Source: Dickeya poaceiphila (GTDB lineage: Bacteria > Pseudomonadota > Gammaproteobacteria > Enterobacterales > Enterobacteriaceae). Taken from it: 64,000 nucleotides of DNA. Each line of letters starts with the position of its first letter. Positions within the stretch are counted from its first letter, which is position 1. The position numbers were made by a program, and so were the translations under genes. The notes under the pieces were generated by a model. It worked only from the letters and a program-made list of their open reading frames with translations, ran no database searches and was not told the origin of the DNA. Positions 16,669 through 24,257 of this stretch are shown here, in pieces. The DNA lies in contig NZ_CP042220.2 of the NCBI RefSeq assembly GCF_007858975.2, forward strand, positions 1,488,001-1,552,000, given 5' to 3'.

Positions 16669-17520
16669 ATGTCTTTCTCGCTTAACGAAACAACCCTGTT
16701 ATCCGCTGTTAAAAGCAGAAGTATTTTCTCTGTCATTAATGGCGCATTTGCACCTACTTATGGCATTTATTACAACACGATTGATAAGAATAATACCGAC
16801 AAGACAAAAGTAGTCGGACAGAAGGTTTTTACTCCTAGCGGTTGGGGTTCTATTGAGCAATCCGCCGATGCTGTAATCGTGAATTCACCAATTGAAAAAG
16901 GCTCTTATACTTCATACAACAAAGTTAAGAAGCCGAGAGAAATCCGCGTTCAATTCTTGCTTGAGGGATGGTCAGCATTTAGCGGGGCATTACCTAACCT
17001 GACCAATTTCAGTATGCTGAGCCGCTCAAACCTCATTGATATTCTTGATGAAATGCGTACCAGTGCGAGCACGTACAATATCGAAACGCCGGACGGTGTT
17101 TTTGAATCGTATGACCTGGCTCATTATGATTACTCGGTTACCGCGAAAAATGGCCAGACACTGCTAAAAGTCAGTGCGGTATTTCAGGCCGTCATGCAAA
17201 CCGGTGAAGTGGTTATATCAAGCTCAACAACCAAAGAACAAAAGACAGACAACCAAAGGGGAACCCGGAATGGTGCAATTTCAACAAGCAAAACTATATC
17301 AAATACGACACCTGTAACATTAGATGAAGCTAAAAAAGCGTGGGCCTCTGCCAACTCTGCAACTGCATTTGCCAAAGCCCTTTCAACAACCGGAAGCGCA
17401 ATTGTTTCCGGTGTTGTGTCTGCCGCTGAAACTGTTAGTGAGGCATATGACGAAGCCACCAATGCTAATGCCGAACAGATAAAAGACTATGTTTCTAGGT
17501 TTGTTAAGGAGATTTTATAA
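16669..17520 (+). CDS. Baseplate protein (Dit/gp-like, DUF-type) following tape measure
   Basis: 283 residues from ATG 16669, chosen because AGGAG lies 5 bases upstream; a start at 16648 is also open. The N-terminal 180 residues form a beta-rich domain (DAVIVNSPIEKGSYTSYNKV, REIRVQFLLEGWSAFSG, YDLAHYDYSVTAKNGQTLLK) like the hub-distal proteins that connect tube to baseplate. The C-terminal 90 residues are Ala/Ser/Thr-rich and helical. In related phages this gene follows the tape measure directly; here 3.5 kb of accessory DNA separates them. It overlaps the next gene by one base. Confidence 0.65.
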   Translation: MSFSLNETTLLSAVKSRSIFSVINGAFAPTYGIYYNTIDKNNTDKTKVVGQKVFTPSGWGSIEQSADAVIVNSPIEKGSYTSYNKVKKPREIRVQFLLEGWSAFSGALPNLTNFSMLSRSNLIDILDEMRTSASTYNIETPDGVFESYDLAHYDYSVTAKNGQTLLKVSAVFQAVMQTGEVVISSSTTKEQKTDNQRGTRNGAISTSKTISNTTPVTLDEAKKAWASANSATAFAKALSTTGSAIVSGVVSAAETVSEAYDEATNANAEQIKDYVSRFVKEIL

Positions 17521-17819
17521 TGTTGAGTATTGCTATTGCGGCGGAAAAATCACAAGAAATAAGCATTACACTAGGCGGTCAATCTTGCCGAATAAAAATA
17601 CACCAAAGAACTACCGGCCTTTATATGGATCTCTACGTTGGTGAAAAAGCAATAATGCAAGGCGTTATATGCCTGAATTGCAATCGAATGGTGAGATATA
17701 AATACCTCGGTTTTATCGGCGATCTGGTTTTTTCTGATATGGAAGGTGATACCGACCCGGTATGGGATGGCCTTGGTAGTCGATACAAACTCTACTATTT
17801 AGAGGCATCTGATTTATGA
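17520..17819 (+). CDS. Phage baseplate plug protein
   Basis: 99 residues; start ATG shares its A with the preceding TAA. The sequence (GGQSCRIKIHQRTTGLYMDLYV, VICLNCNRMVRYKYLGFIGDL, PVWDGLGSRYKLYYLE) is that of the small baseplate plug family found between the hub-distal and hub genes in DUF3383-type myoviruses. It probably closes the tube end until contraction. Confidence 0.75.
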   Translation: MLSIAIAAEKSQEISITLGGQSCRIKIHQRTTGLYMDLYVGEKAIMQGVICLNCNRMVRYKYLGFIGDLVFSDMEGDTDPVWDGLGSRYKLYYLEASDL

Positions 17820-18670
17820 CATACGAACGCCGCGACATTGAAATAAAATTCAAACTGTCAGAGGGTTCGTTCGATGATAAAAAAGAAAATGACACTATCA
17901 CGCTAAAGGGTTTCAAGTGTGAGGTGAGTGTGTCGGCATACGGTGGCGCTACCGGCACCGTAGCCAATGCGCGTATTTACGGACTGTCGATGGATATCAT
18001 AGCCAAGTTGACATCAAGAACGCGCCGGATTATCGCTCAGAAACAAAACCAGATTGAAATTATCGCCAATGACGAGCGTATTTTTTCCGGCTCAATCACC
18101 AGTCCAATGATTAATGCTAACATGATGCCAGAAGCTCCGATAGAAATTATCGCGCAGGCCACGGCGTATGAACGGACAATACCATTCCCGGCCACGTCAG
18201 TGGCCGGGAAGACCACGGCTCAGGATTTAATAAAAGGCATAGCCGGGGCAGCTGGATTTTCGTTTTACAACGCTGACGTTGATGTTGCTGTTGATAATCA
18301 GCGTTTTGATGGCAGCGCTATAGACCAGATACAAAGCATTGCCCGTGCATATGGTTTTAATGCTGATATTGACGTTGGCAAGGTAACCATTTATACCGGC
18401 AAAAATCCGATTGATGACAAAGTCGTATTGATTTCTGCTGACCACGGCATGATTGGTTATCCCATATTTACTGAATTGGGGATATCAGTCACCTGTCTGT
18501 ATTCGCCGTTAATTAAGGTGTGCCGCAAAATTCGCATAGAGAGCGATTTACCACACGTTAGTGGGGATTATCTCATTCAGGTGGGTACGTCACATTACCT
18601 ATCGTCTCAAATTGAAGGTGGCCCGTGGTTTTCTGTGATAACTGCGACGCCTACGGAGTGGGTGCAATGA
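17816..18670 (+). CDS. Baseplate hub protein (gp27/gp44-like)
   Basis: 284 residues, ATGA overlap with the plug gene. The alternating strand pattern (DIEIKFKLSEGSF, NARIYGLSMDIIAKL, AQATAYERTIPFPATSVAGKT, IQSIARAYGFNADIDVGKVTIY) matches phage hub proteins related to T4 gp27 and Mu gp44. It forms the trimeric platform that carries the spike encoded next. The stop overlaps the spike ATG. Confidence 0.75.
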   Translation: MTYERRDIEIKFKLSEGSFDDKKENDTITLKGFKCEVSVSAYGGATGTVANARIYGLSMDIIAKLTSRTRRIIAQKQNQIEIIANDERIFSGSITSPMINANMMPEAPIEIIAQATAYERTIPFPATSVAGKTTAQDLIKGIAGAAGFSFYNADVDVAVDNQRFDGSAIDQIQSIARAYGFNADIDVGKVTIYTGKNPIDDKVVLISADHGMIGYPIFTELGISVTCLYSPLIKVCRKIRIESDLPHVSGDYLIQVGTSHYLSSQIEGGPWFSVITATPTEWVQ

Positions 18671-19269
18671 ATCCGATCAATCAAACCCCGGCAGATATAT
18701 CGTGTGAGGGCAATTCGCTGGCGTTCGTGTTTCGGCAAATGCTATCAAGATGCTCATTTGTCGAATTGGCTCAGGTGACCGCTATTACAGGCTCGACCCT
18801 GACGGTAAGGCGGTTTGTTAATCCTGTTGATGCGTCCGGTAAAAAAATCAACGATACAGACCTGATTTACAACGTTCCGTTTATGCGGTTACAGCATGGG
18901 CAAAGCGCGGTAATCATGAATCCGTCTGTGGGTGATGTTGGGCTGATTTTGGTCTGTGACCGGGATATCAGTCTGGTTAAAAGCAGTGGGGCGCAAGCCA
19001 TCCCCGGCAGCAAAAGAGAGCACAACCTTGCTGACGCGGTATACCTCGGCGGAATCGGGTTACTGAACCCTACACCCACGCAGTATATCGAATTCGCTGA
19101 TGGTGGTATCACTATCATGGCTCCTAATGGAATGCACATTATAGGCCCGGTGACAACAACCAGCACAATTACCGCCGCGGGAGACATTAGGGCGGGTAAT
19201 ATATCAGTGGAAAATCATGCTCATGGCGGCGTACAATCGGGGGGATCGCTAACCTCAGGGCCGCAATAA
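18667..19269 (+). CDS. Membrane-puncturing spike, Gp138 N-terminal type
   Basis: 200 residues from ATG 18667, ATGA overlap with the hub gene. The N-terminal OB-like domain (LAQVTAITGSTLTVRRFVN, GQSAVIMNPSVGDVGLILVCDRDI) is the Gp138_N fold; the C-terminal part is a beta-helix-like run (TTTSTITAAGDIRAGNISVE) ending in NHAHGGVQSGGSLTSGPQ, whose His-x-His element commonly binds iron at the spike tip. The protein pierces the outer membrane on sheath contraction. Confidence 0.85.
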   Translation: MNPINQTPADISCEGNSLAFVFRQMLSRCSFVELAQVTAITGSTLTVRRFVNPVDASGKKINDTDLIYNVPFMRLQHGQSAVIMNPSVGDVGLILVCDRDISLVKSSGAQAIPGSKREHNLADAVYLGGIGLLNPTPTQYIEFADGGITIMAPNGMHIIGPVTTTSTITAAGDIRAGNISVENHAHGGVQSGGSLTSGPQ

Positions 19270-19913
19270 TGAATAAAAAAATCGTGCTGTTACTTGCATT
19301 GTCTGCCGCTGGATGCGCAATGACGCCGGAGCAAATAAAAGAGTATCAAAGGACTGAATCGGAAACGTATGAGCCAGTAAAAGAATTTTGGCCCAATGGT
19401 CACGGAAGGACATGGTATAAATCGGTTAAAGAGCTGAAACAAGATTATCTTTCTCATACGGGCAGCAATTTGACAGCTGATACCAGCAAGTGCGGGACGG
19501 ATAAGAATTGTTACCACACCGCTTATCTGTCCGCGTTTGATAACGGCATCCGTGAATTTGATGAAAAAGAAAAACAAGCTGCCGACAAAAAAGAGAAAGA
19601 CTGTCAGGCAAGCAAGGAGTGCATGGACAACCGATCCATTACAAAATACAGCCAGCAGTTGCAGATGCGCTATCAATACCTGCTGTCATCAAATCCCTAT
19701 CAGCAATCTGACATAGATTATGCAGTGCGCACGATATGCGAGCGTGCCGCAGGGCAACAGTCAATTGGCGTTCCGCTAGATGAAGTCGTAACGAGATTGC
19801 AAGACGCGCCGGGGCTTGACCCTAACTCGCGCATTGCGATTGTTGATATAGCTAAGTCGTGCTGGAACCTGCAACAATTGAAATATGACTGGAAAAAGTC
19901 ACTCAGGGTTTAA
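19269..19913 (+). CDS. Phage-encoded putative lipoprotein
   Basis: 214 residues; ATG overlaps the spike stop by one base. The N-terminus MNKKIVLLLALSAAGC is a lipoprotein-type signal with Cys16 as lipidation site, although Ala rather than Leu at -3 makes the lipobox weak. The mature part is hydrophilic with two Cys pairs (KCGTDKNC, DCQASKEC) and a helical C-terminus. It ends the second baseplate block. Tail-region lipoproteins can act in superinfection exclusion; that role is a guess. Confidence 0.6.
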   Translation: MNKKIVLLLALSAAGCAMTPEQIKEYQRTESETYEPVKEFWPNGHGRTWYKSVKELKQDYLSHTGSNLTADTSKCGTDKNCYHTAYLSAFDNGIREFDEKEKQAADKKEKDCQASKECMDNRSITKYSQQLQMRYQYLLSSNPYQQSDIDYAVRTICERAAGQQSIGVPLDEVVTRLQDAPGLDPNSRIAIVDIAKSCWNLQQLKYDWKKSLRV

Positions 19914-19937
19914 CATCGGCAGACATCGAGACCGCAC

Positions 19938-19962
19938 CAATACTGTTACTGATGCAGTATTG
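19938..19962 (+). promoter_or_regulatory. 8-bp perfect inverted repeat before TPR/HEPN genes
   Basis: CAATACTG-N9-CAGTATTG lies in the 153-base gap between the lipoprotein and TPR-like genes. It could be an operator or a weak hairpin terminator without T run. It is the only conspicuous signal in this gap besides the GGGAGGGG ribosome site at about 20055-20062. Confidence 0.4.
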
Positions 19963-20066
19963 AGTAATCATGTGGGGAAATCATTGGTTGGCAGCAATCA
20001 TGAATAAAACAACAGGTTGTTGGTTCCCCTTCCTAATGCTAAGTTTGTGGAATAGGGAGGGGTTAA

Positions 20067-20837
20067 ATGGCTCAGACACAAAAAAAAGGATTTCGTGACA
20101 CTACGATAATGCTAATCTCTCACATAGAGACCGGTAGCATTCTGGACGCTTTTACTCTTAAGCGCGTTCTATCAGATGTTGAAAAGATTCAAGATGAGCC
20201 AACAAAGCTGATGATATCGGCTTTGGCTTACGGAGCTGCAGCACAACACGAAAAGGCGGTTTCATTTTTCAAAGAAGCAGCATCATATCGTGACGAGATC
20301 TCAGCACAGAATTATCTTACTTATCTTGGGCATACTGGTCATTTTGAGGATTATCAAAATGAAGCGGTAAGGCTTGGCCGTGAAATAAACAGCTTTAATC
20401 TATGCATTACGGCAAGAAACGCCGCGTATGCTGATGGCGATGGCGAGCTTACATTATTTTTTGCAAGGAAGGCCATATCCATGATAAGTGATGATAATGA
20501 GCGCAATGAAATGCAAATGGATGTTTTAAATAAGAAAAAGCAATTAGAAGATTTTATAGAGGTTACAAGCCTTTATCCGTCTGAGCTAAAATCTCTTTCG
20601 CTTATTGCCTCAACCATCGCAAAAAATCACAACGCATTAGCAACATCACATGATTACTACACTAGTGATGATGGAGATGCTGCGATCATCTGCAATGTTC
20701 TTTGCGATGATGCGGAGAAGCTGGCTAACATGGATATAGACATTGCAATTGCGCTGGCAACAAATGATTCTTTTGCAAGCAAAAATCTTACAGCTTGGTA
20801 TCGAGGAAACATAGAAACGGAGATTTCAGCATCATGA
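20067..20837 (+). CDS. TPR-like helical repeat protein paired with HEPN gene
   Basis: 256 residues with a strong ribosome site. It is almost wholly alpha-helical with TPR-like pairs: LISALAYGAAAQHEKAVSFFKEAA-type repeats around residues 48-75, NYLTYLGHTGHFEDYQNEAV around 80-100, and LTLFFARKAISMISDD around 125-140. No enzymatic motif is visible. Its TGA overlaps the ATG of the HEPN gene (ATGA), so the two are translationally coupled and the proteins probably act together, the TPR-like one perhaps as antitoxin, sensor or scaffold. AT-rich base use and position mark it as accessory cargo. Confidence 0.65.
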   Translation: MAQTQKKGFRDTTIMLISHIETGSILDAFTLKRVLSDVEKIQDEPTKLMISALAYGAAAQHEKAVSFFKEAASYRDEISAQNYLTYLGHTGHFEDYQNEAVRLGREINSFNLCITARNAAYADGDGELTLFFARKAISMISDDNERNEMQMDVLNKKKQLEDFIEVTSLYPSELKSLSLIASTIAKNHNALATSHDYYTSDDGDAAIICNVLCDDAEKLANMDIDIAIALATNDSFASKNLTAWYRGNIETEISAS

Positions 20838-21214
20838 GCATAAAAGGGAAAGATTTTGTCTCTGCCGCAAAATCCTGCTTGGATTCTGGAACCGAATCTG
20901 GATTGAGAAGCGCGATTTCTCGTGCTTATTATGCCTTTTACCATGAAACTTGCGGAATACTTACCCATTGCCCTCCAACTACACATGATGGTGTTGTTGA
21001 ATACCTCACCAAAGATGCCAGGAGAAAAAATGAGCCGTTTGAGTTCATTGCATTAGTTCAACTTGGCGCTGTTTTGAAGCAGCAAAAAATGCAAAGAAAA
21101 CGGGCTGATTACAAGCTTGACGAAACGATTAGTGCATCAGAGGCCATCACTTCTATAGCTGTGGTTGAAAGAATGCTGGCAAAAATAGAAGAAATGAAAG
21201 CAAAGGCAGCATAA
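20834..21214 (+). CDS. HEPN-domain protein, putative RNase toxin or effector
   Basis: 126 residues from ATG 20834, coupled to the TPR-like gene. SAISRAYYAFYHE contains the R-x6-H motif (Arg30, His37) that forms the active site of HEPN ribonucleases; the second half has the RADYKLD element and a long C-terminal helix usual for the PF05168-type fold. HEPN proteins act in toxin-antitoxin, abortive infection and CRISPR effector systems. A nucleotidyltransferase (MNT) partner, the common antitoxin, is absent here; the helical-repeat protein stands in its place. Confidence 0.75.
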   Translation: MSIKGKDFVSAAKSCLDSGTESGLRSAISRAYYAFYHETCGILTHCPPTTHDGVVEYLTKDARRKNEPFEFIALVQLGAVLKQQKMQRKRADYKLDETISASEAITSIAVVERMLAKIEEMKAKAA

Positions 21215-21294
21215 TAAACTTTTAATATCTATAGCCCGACCATCGGTTTTTTGTTGCGCGTCCCTGCGCAGCGTGGTCTGTGAGTAATTCCAAG

Positions 21295-22191
21295 TTAACG
21301 CAGTCTTGCCGGTAGCTCGTTATTCTTTAGCCTGATCCATGCTGATATGTTTATTGAGTCGCTGGGCGCCTGAACATCTACGCCACTGGTCAGCTTCAGC
21401 ACAGCGTCACGCGATAGTGACAGGATTGCTGAGAACTCATATCCGTAATCGCAGCACACCCCATGATACGAGGATTGCAATTGCTGCATGACTGGCATTA
21501 GCTCCCTGAAAATGGCCTGTGAGCGGTTGGCGTAATCCCATAGCCACACCAGACGATTCATTTCCTGCACGGTAAGCGCTGGTGATGGAGGTGTTGCTGG
21601 TAGAGATTGCTTGCCGAGGAATTCACCCTCTATGACCTTTGCGGCCAAATAGTCCATCGCTTCTGCTGCCTGTTTTGGCGAAAGCTCATCGATATGGTTA
21701 ACGCCAAATTCTCGGTGGATCATTTTGTAGATGGGCTGATATGGGATGCCGTACTTACCCATAATCCGGTTTACTAAGCTGCGCAGCGGGGTGCGGTCAT
21801 CAACAGTAGTCTTTTCGATATCTTCGTAATTTTTAGTGTATTTCCCAGTTTCACGGATTGATGGTAAAACATCAGCAGTGACCCATTTTCTAACGCGATA
21901 CGGAACGGTTCCGGGTTTAACAGCATCACGACAGCGAAGAATCAGTGTGTACATGCCAGACTCACTAACAACAGACATTATCTGCCGACCTCCACGGGTG
22001 TAAATTAAACTTACATCCTTTTCATCATCATCCAGAGCCATAAGCGAAACGCGGGAGTTAGTCAGATTCAAGGCGTCACATAAATCCGCGGCAACAAACC
22101 AAGGATCACCTTTTTTCATCACAACGCGAATATCTCTATCGTCAAACTTAAAAATGGTGATATCAGCATTTACTTTTGCCATACTCTTCAT
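21295..22191 (-). CDS. BRO-N domain antirepressor-like protein
   Basis: 298 residues from ATG 22191 (a second ATG at 22182 is possible). Residues about 12-115 are a BRO-N domain: DDRDIRVVMKKGDPWFVAAD, ALDDDEKDVSLIY, VVSESGMYTLILRCRDAV, RVRKWVTADVLPSIRETGKY. The middle carries a P22-antirepressor-like segment (LRSLVNRIMGKYGIPYQPIY, LSPKQAAEAMDYLAAKVIEG). It is divergent from an Arc-like repressor gene across a gap with two operators, the layout of the P22 immI region. Its BRO-N part is clearly related to that of the HNH-BRO fusion in island A. Confidence 0.8.
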   Translation of the reverse strand: MKSMAKVNADITIFKFDDRDIRVVMKKGDPWFVAADLCDALNLTNSRVSLMALDDDEKDVSLIYTRGGRQIMSVVSESGMYTLILRCRDAVKPGTVPYRVRKWVTADVLPSIRETGKYTKNYEDIEKTTVDDRTPLRSLVNRIMGKYGIPYQPIYKMIHREFGVNHIDELSPKQAAEAMDYLAAKVIEGEFLGKQSLPATPPSPALTVQEMNRLVWLWDYANRSQAIFRELMPVMQQLQSSYHGVCCDYGYEFSAILSLSRDAVLKLTSGVDVQAPSDSINISAWIRLKNNELPARLR

Positions 22192-22224
22192 GTCGGTTTC
22201 TCACAGGTTACTGGCAAATTAGAG

Positions 22225-22251
22225 GCCCCAGCTATCGCAAGTAGTTGGGGC
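22225..22251 (-). other. Hairpin in the leader of the BRO gene
   Basis: GCCCCAGCT (22225-22233) and AGTTGGGGC (22243-22251) pair with one wobble. Read on the minus strand it lies 34 bases before the BRO start, so it would be in the leader mRNA. A translational control role, as for antirepressor leaders in P22 and P1, is possible but unproven. Confidence 0.4.
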
Positions 22252-22260
22252 TTCGTCGTG

Positions 22261-22311
22261 TTAGTAGCCAGTGGCTACCAATGTTGAAATGTTAGTATCC
22301 GTGGGCTATCA
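22261..22311 (+). promoter_or_regulatory. Two tandem 20-bp operators with overlapping sigma70 promoter
   Basis: Two near-identical sites with dyad GTAGCC/GGCTAC lie at 22261-22280 and 22292-22311, 31 bases apart, about three helical turns: both read TTAGTA-N-CC-N2-TGGGCTA/TGGCTA-N-CA. A promoter TTGAAA (22284-22289), 17 bases, TATCAT (22307-22312) spans the second site and drives the Arc-like gene, whose ATG is at 22344. A ribbon-helix-helix protein binding both sites would repress itself and probably the divergent BRO gene. Confidence 0.65.
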
Positions 22312-22343
22312 TGTCAACTCAATATTTGAGCAAGGTAATTTTT

Positions 22344-22580
22344 ATGTCAGCACCTAGAAATCCACAGTTCAACGTCAGAATCCATCCGGAATTAAAAGAG
22401 AAGGTGGCGGCTCTTGCAGAAAGGAATAAGAGATCCATAAACGCTGAAATTGTTGCCGCCTTAGAGGCGTGGGTTGAGGCCGCGTTTACCACTAATCCTG
22501 CGGGTAGTCTTACTGAGATTGCTAGATCACTAGAAGGGTTAAAGTTGTTAATTGAGAAGCAGCAAACGCCAAAACAATAG
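22344..22580 (+). CDS. Arc-family ribbon-helix-helix repressor
   Basis: 78 residues from ATG 22344; the longer frame from 22311 starts inside operator 2 and is unlikely. PQFNVRIHPELKEKVAALAERNKRSINAEIVAALEAWV is the Arc/Mnt fold: one DNA-reading strand then two helices. The C-terminal helix (LTEIARSLEGLKLLIEKQ) may oligomerise. With the divergent BRO gene and the double operator it forms a P22 immI-like secondary immunity switch. Confidence 0.8.
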   Translation: MSAPRNPQFNVRIHPELKEKVAALAERNKRSINAEIVAALEAWVEAAFTTNPAGSLTEIARSLEGLKLLIEKQQTPKQ

Positions 22581-22610
22581 GATTAATGTGATGGGCAATA
22601 ACCGGCGTTG

Positions 22611-22775
22611 CGTAGGGTGGCCGGGCGCTCAAAACCGCAAACAGTCGGCGGGCATATTCCCCTTTCGGGTGTTGTATTAGCCGCACGCCCGGCCATATAT
22701 CCAAAATTCAGGCACAAAAAATCCGCAAGTCTATCGGGTGCGGTATCCGCTGTTTGTGGTGTTTTGAGCACCTGA
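22611..22775 (+). ncRNA. Structured RNA-like element, copy 1
   Basis: Three successive stems are visible: TGGCCGGGCG (22618-22627) with CGCCCGGCCA (22686-22695); CCGCA (22723-22727) with TGCGG (22739-22743); GGTG (22758-22761) with CACC (22769-22772). Copy 2, immediately downstream, has the same three stems at equal order but with different bases, so pairing is kept while sequence changes. GGGTGTTGTATT in the first loop and CAGGCA-N-AAAAAATCC before the second stem are conserved between copies. The strand is not certain. Minus-strand frames across both copies may be Ash/Icd-like peptides of P4-type phages (from memory). Confidence 0.6.
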
Positions 22776-22819
22776 CGGAACTATATTCTGAAATTAATTA
22801 GATTGTCAATTACCACAGA

Positions 22820-23018
22820 TGGTGTGGTGTCGGGAGGTTAGAAACGGCCCAAAAGATACCGCGAACTTATTCCCCATTGCTGGGTGTTGTATTCGTTGCC
22901 CTCCCGACATTATTCGGGGTGTGGTCGCGCACTGCGCCCACTGAATGACAGGCATAAAAAATCCAACGCTATCGGGGTTGGTTAGGACCGCTTTTGGAGA
23001 GGTTTCTACGCCTCGTGA
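22820..23018 (+). ncRNA. Structured RNA-like element, copy 2
   Basis: Stems: TGTCGGGAGG (22828-22837) with CCTCCCGACA (22900-22909); CCAAC (22963-22967) with GTTGG (22977-22981); GAGG (22999-23002) with CCTC (23011-23014). Compared with copy 1 every stem has changed on both arms, which is compensatory variation, while the loop motif GGGTGTTGTATT and the CAGGCA-N-AAAAAATCC segment stay constant. The loop of stem two reads CTATCGGG in both. This points to selection on structure rather than on a protein. Confidence 0.6.
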
Positions 23019-23076
23019 CACAGAATGTAGCTGATAGTGATCTGGGCGTCAACAAGGTTATTTGAATGACAATAAT

Positions 23077-23096
23077 AAACCCGGCAAGCCGGGTTT
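23077..23096 (-). terminator. Hairpin at the 3' end of the orphan minus-strand gene
   Basis: AAACCCGGC-AA-GCCGGGTTT, 9 bp, lies 11 bases beyond the stop of the minus-strand gene at 23107. There is no long T run on either side, so termination may be weak. Confidence 0.5.
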
Positions 23097-23106
23097 AGTT
23101 TGGTGA

Positions 23107-23739
23107 TTAGTGCAGCTTGTCTTTGCTGATCACTAGCAGCCTGTGGCGATGACACTCTTTGTCATGACCCCAGCAGAATTCAGACCACGTAGTATAGAAG
23201 TCGTCCCATGATGTCATAAATGTCAACGGACGCGATTCTTGCGTGCCATCTGATACATATACATGATATCCAGTTGCAGACATGGCCCACGAAATCATTC
23301 GTTCCCAAAAGCGGCGTCCATCAGGAGTTTGCTCTTCATCAGATACGACAATCGAGTAGCTTTCTAAAAAAAACTCAAAGAAAACTTGGGGAAGACCTCG
23401 GACGGCACTGTCATGCTGGGCCTGAATGGTTCGCCATACCAATATCTGCGTGCATGTTTTTTTAGCGTTTATGATGTCATGCCGAAACAGCAGTTTAACG
23501 GCGTAAACGGTTTCTGAATCTTGCGAATCAGTAATCAGTCGGTAGTGTTCGTTATCACGAGATTTAACCAGTCGATAGCCAAATGGCACAACAAAGCCCG
23601 GCAACGAGAAATCCTCTATGCCTTTTTGCAAAAAAGAGCTGGTATGCTCGATGTTGTTTTTGATAACGCTGAGCTTTCTGTCGAAGTCCGCTTCCGGGAT
23701 CATGTATGGCATAGTTGTATTCTTAGCTGCTGTTTGCAT
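23107..23739 (-). CDS. Orphan accessory protein of unknown function, 210 residues
   Basis: Minus-strand frame from ATG 23739, alone between the RNA-like elements and the toxin-antitoxin pair. The N-terminal part is helical (DFDRKLSVIKNNIEHTSSFL); the middle alternates strands and helices (FFEFFLESYSIVVSDEE); the C-terminal part is rich in aromatic, His and Cys residues (FYTTWSEFCWGHDKECHRHR), possibly a metal site. No signal peptide or membrane segment. I do not recognise a family. Its reverse orientation and isolated transcription unit are those of a lysogenically expressed moron. Confidence 0.55.
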   Translation of the reverse strand: MQTAAKNTTMPYMIPEADFDRKLSVIKNNIEHTSSFLQKGIEDFSLPGFVVPFGYRLVKSRDNEHYRLITDSQDSETVYAVKLLFRHDIINAKKTCTQILVWRTIQAQHDSAVRGLPQVFFEFFLESYSIVVSDEEQTPDGRRFWERMISWAMSATGYHVYVSDGTQESRPLTFMTSWDDFYTTWSEFCWGHDKECHRHRLLVISKDKLH

Positions 23740-24257
23740 ATGTCCCCCACAATGATCGGGAGTCCTTTCGTTTTGCGCGTACTAGATTAGCTACTGGATT
23801 TGGCAAATCAAAACCTTTACTTGTTAAATCAAAGCTTGACCGAAAATGGTTAACCGCGCAACGCAAGAATCATATTTTTTTTGTAAAACGCAAACGAGAA
23901 CCGCACCTTTTGATGGTTGATTACAAATAAACCCTGTACAGGCGATCAGTCTTTACCTAACGCGAGTTTTTGTCTACGCACTTCATTTGTGTGGCGTCAG
24001 ACCGATTGCTAACTATGATTGAGCCAGGTTAATGAAATCCCTTGTACAAATGGGGATTTGATTATGCGCTATTGATTTTTTTGTTTGCCTGTGAAAGTAA
24101 ACCATGGCTTGACTCGGTGTTTACTATAAACTTAGCCCTAAGATTACTAGATGCATTACAGGTCATTCTAACCATTGGGCTGTAGTGAATGGCGCGCACT
24201 GGTGGTCTTATGTTAATGGATTACACAATATTGTTAGTAATTACAGAGGTTTATATT
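23740..24257. other. 518-base gene-free gap with one hairpin
   Basis: AT-rich DNA between the orphan gene and the antitoxin gene. It should hold the divergent promoters of both. AAATCCC (24035-24041) and GGGATTT (24053-24059) form an inverted repeat around TTGTACAAAT. A TTGACT at 24109-24114 has no convincing -10 at 17 bases, so I do not call a promoter. No further coding frame is convincing. Confidence 0.5.

Noticed and set aside
22583..23021. Two minus-strand frames over the RNA-like elements as ordinary protein genes
   Set aside because: Stem pairing is preserved with changed bases, so structure explains the conservation better; they may still be Ash/Icd-like peptides, so this is noted but not annotated as CDS.
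24109..24134. Promoter for the toxin-antitoxin operon at TTGACT/TATAAA
   Set aside because: The two hexamers are only about 10 bases apart; no good -10 at 16-18 bases.
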